From the NCBI RefSeq assembly GCF_014212125.1, contig NZ_JACJVP010000004.1:146669-195907 (forward strand): 49,239 nucleotides of DNA. The letters run 5' to 3'. The position numbers and the translations under genes were made by a program. This stretch comes from Cohnella nanjingensis (GTDB taxonomy: Bacteria > Bacillota > Bacilli > Paenibacillales > Paenibacillaceae). The notes beneath the pieces are model-generated. The model saw nothing but the letters and a program-made list of their open reading frames with translations, was not told the DNA's origin and did not search any database. How positions within the stretch are numbered: position 1 is the stretch's first letter; every line of letters starts with the position of its first letter. Of this stretch, positions 49,233-49,239 are shown one piece after another.

Positions 49233-49239
49233 ACGCCGA

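Overview
The window looks like chromosomal DNA of a spore-forming, GC-rich member of the Paenibacillaceae (Cohnella or Paenibacillus type). Supporting signs are purine-rich Shine-Dalgarno sites before almost every gene, an S-layer-homology (SLH) surface protein, a SigI/RsgI pair, a T-box in front of the ilv-leu genes, the infC-rpmI-rplT operon with an attenuator leader, and small proteins that look spore-related. The genus is inferred from gene content only. No rRNA, tRNA, CRISPR array, phage or intact transposon was seen.

Layout. 1-1.9 kb: an MFS exporter and a frameshifted AraC remnant. 1.9-15.3 kb: a carbohydrate (probably mannoside) locus. A LacI-type regulator is divergent from an operon of binding lipoprotein, two permeases, GH38 alpha-mannosidase and a 1982-residue SLH-anchored protein with a putative glycoside-hydrolase barrel. 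Three related 16-bp palindromes lie in the control region, one just downstream of a near-consensus promoter. 15.3-15.8 kb: gene remnants. 15.8-20.2 kb: a PAS histidine kinase, rsgI-sigI and a CxxC protein. 20.4-22.2 kb: a 2-Cys peroxiredoxin with PerR/Fur-like boxes, and leuB.

22.3-28.7 kb: a molybdoenzyme island, moeA-mobA-mobB leftward and DUF2294-fdhD-fdhF rightward. The two arms fire from divergent promoters that share one -35 element, and fdhF has a leader with a terminator-like hairpin. The island, plus a small exosporium-like gene, lies between leuB and the rest of the branched-chain cluster (aminotransferase, leuA, ilvC, ilvN, ilvB; 29.5-35.9 kb), which is led by a T-box.

36.4-41.2 kb: a GNAT acetyltransferase, a DCC/DoxX-like/DUF4166 cassette and a membrane histidine kinase/response regulator pair. 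41.3-43.3 kb: a small Gly/Trp-tailed protein, rplT, rpmI and infC (ATT start) with an L20-type leader. 43.3-49 kb: a YdeI-like protein, two glycosyltransferases, a PAP2 phosphatase, a 5-copy 52-bp hairpin tandem repeat and trmB. The right edge has an 8-bp tandem repeat.

How the parts fit. The LacI locus would capture, import and trim mannose-containing glycans, with the giant protein working at the cell wall. The operon has no ATPase gene, so import presumably uses a shared MsmX-type ATPase encoded elsewhere. The moe/mob/fdhD genes mature the molybdenum cofactor for the FdhF-type enzyme. The ilv-leu genes make valine, leucine and isoleucine under tRNA-sensing control. Most of the rest is cell-envelope or stress-response housekeeping.
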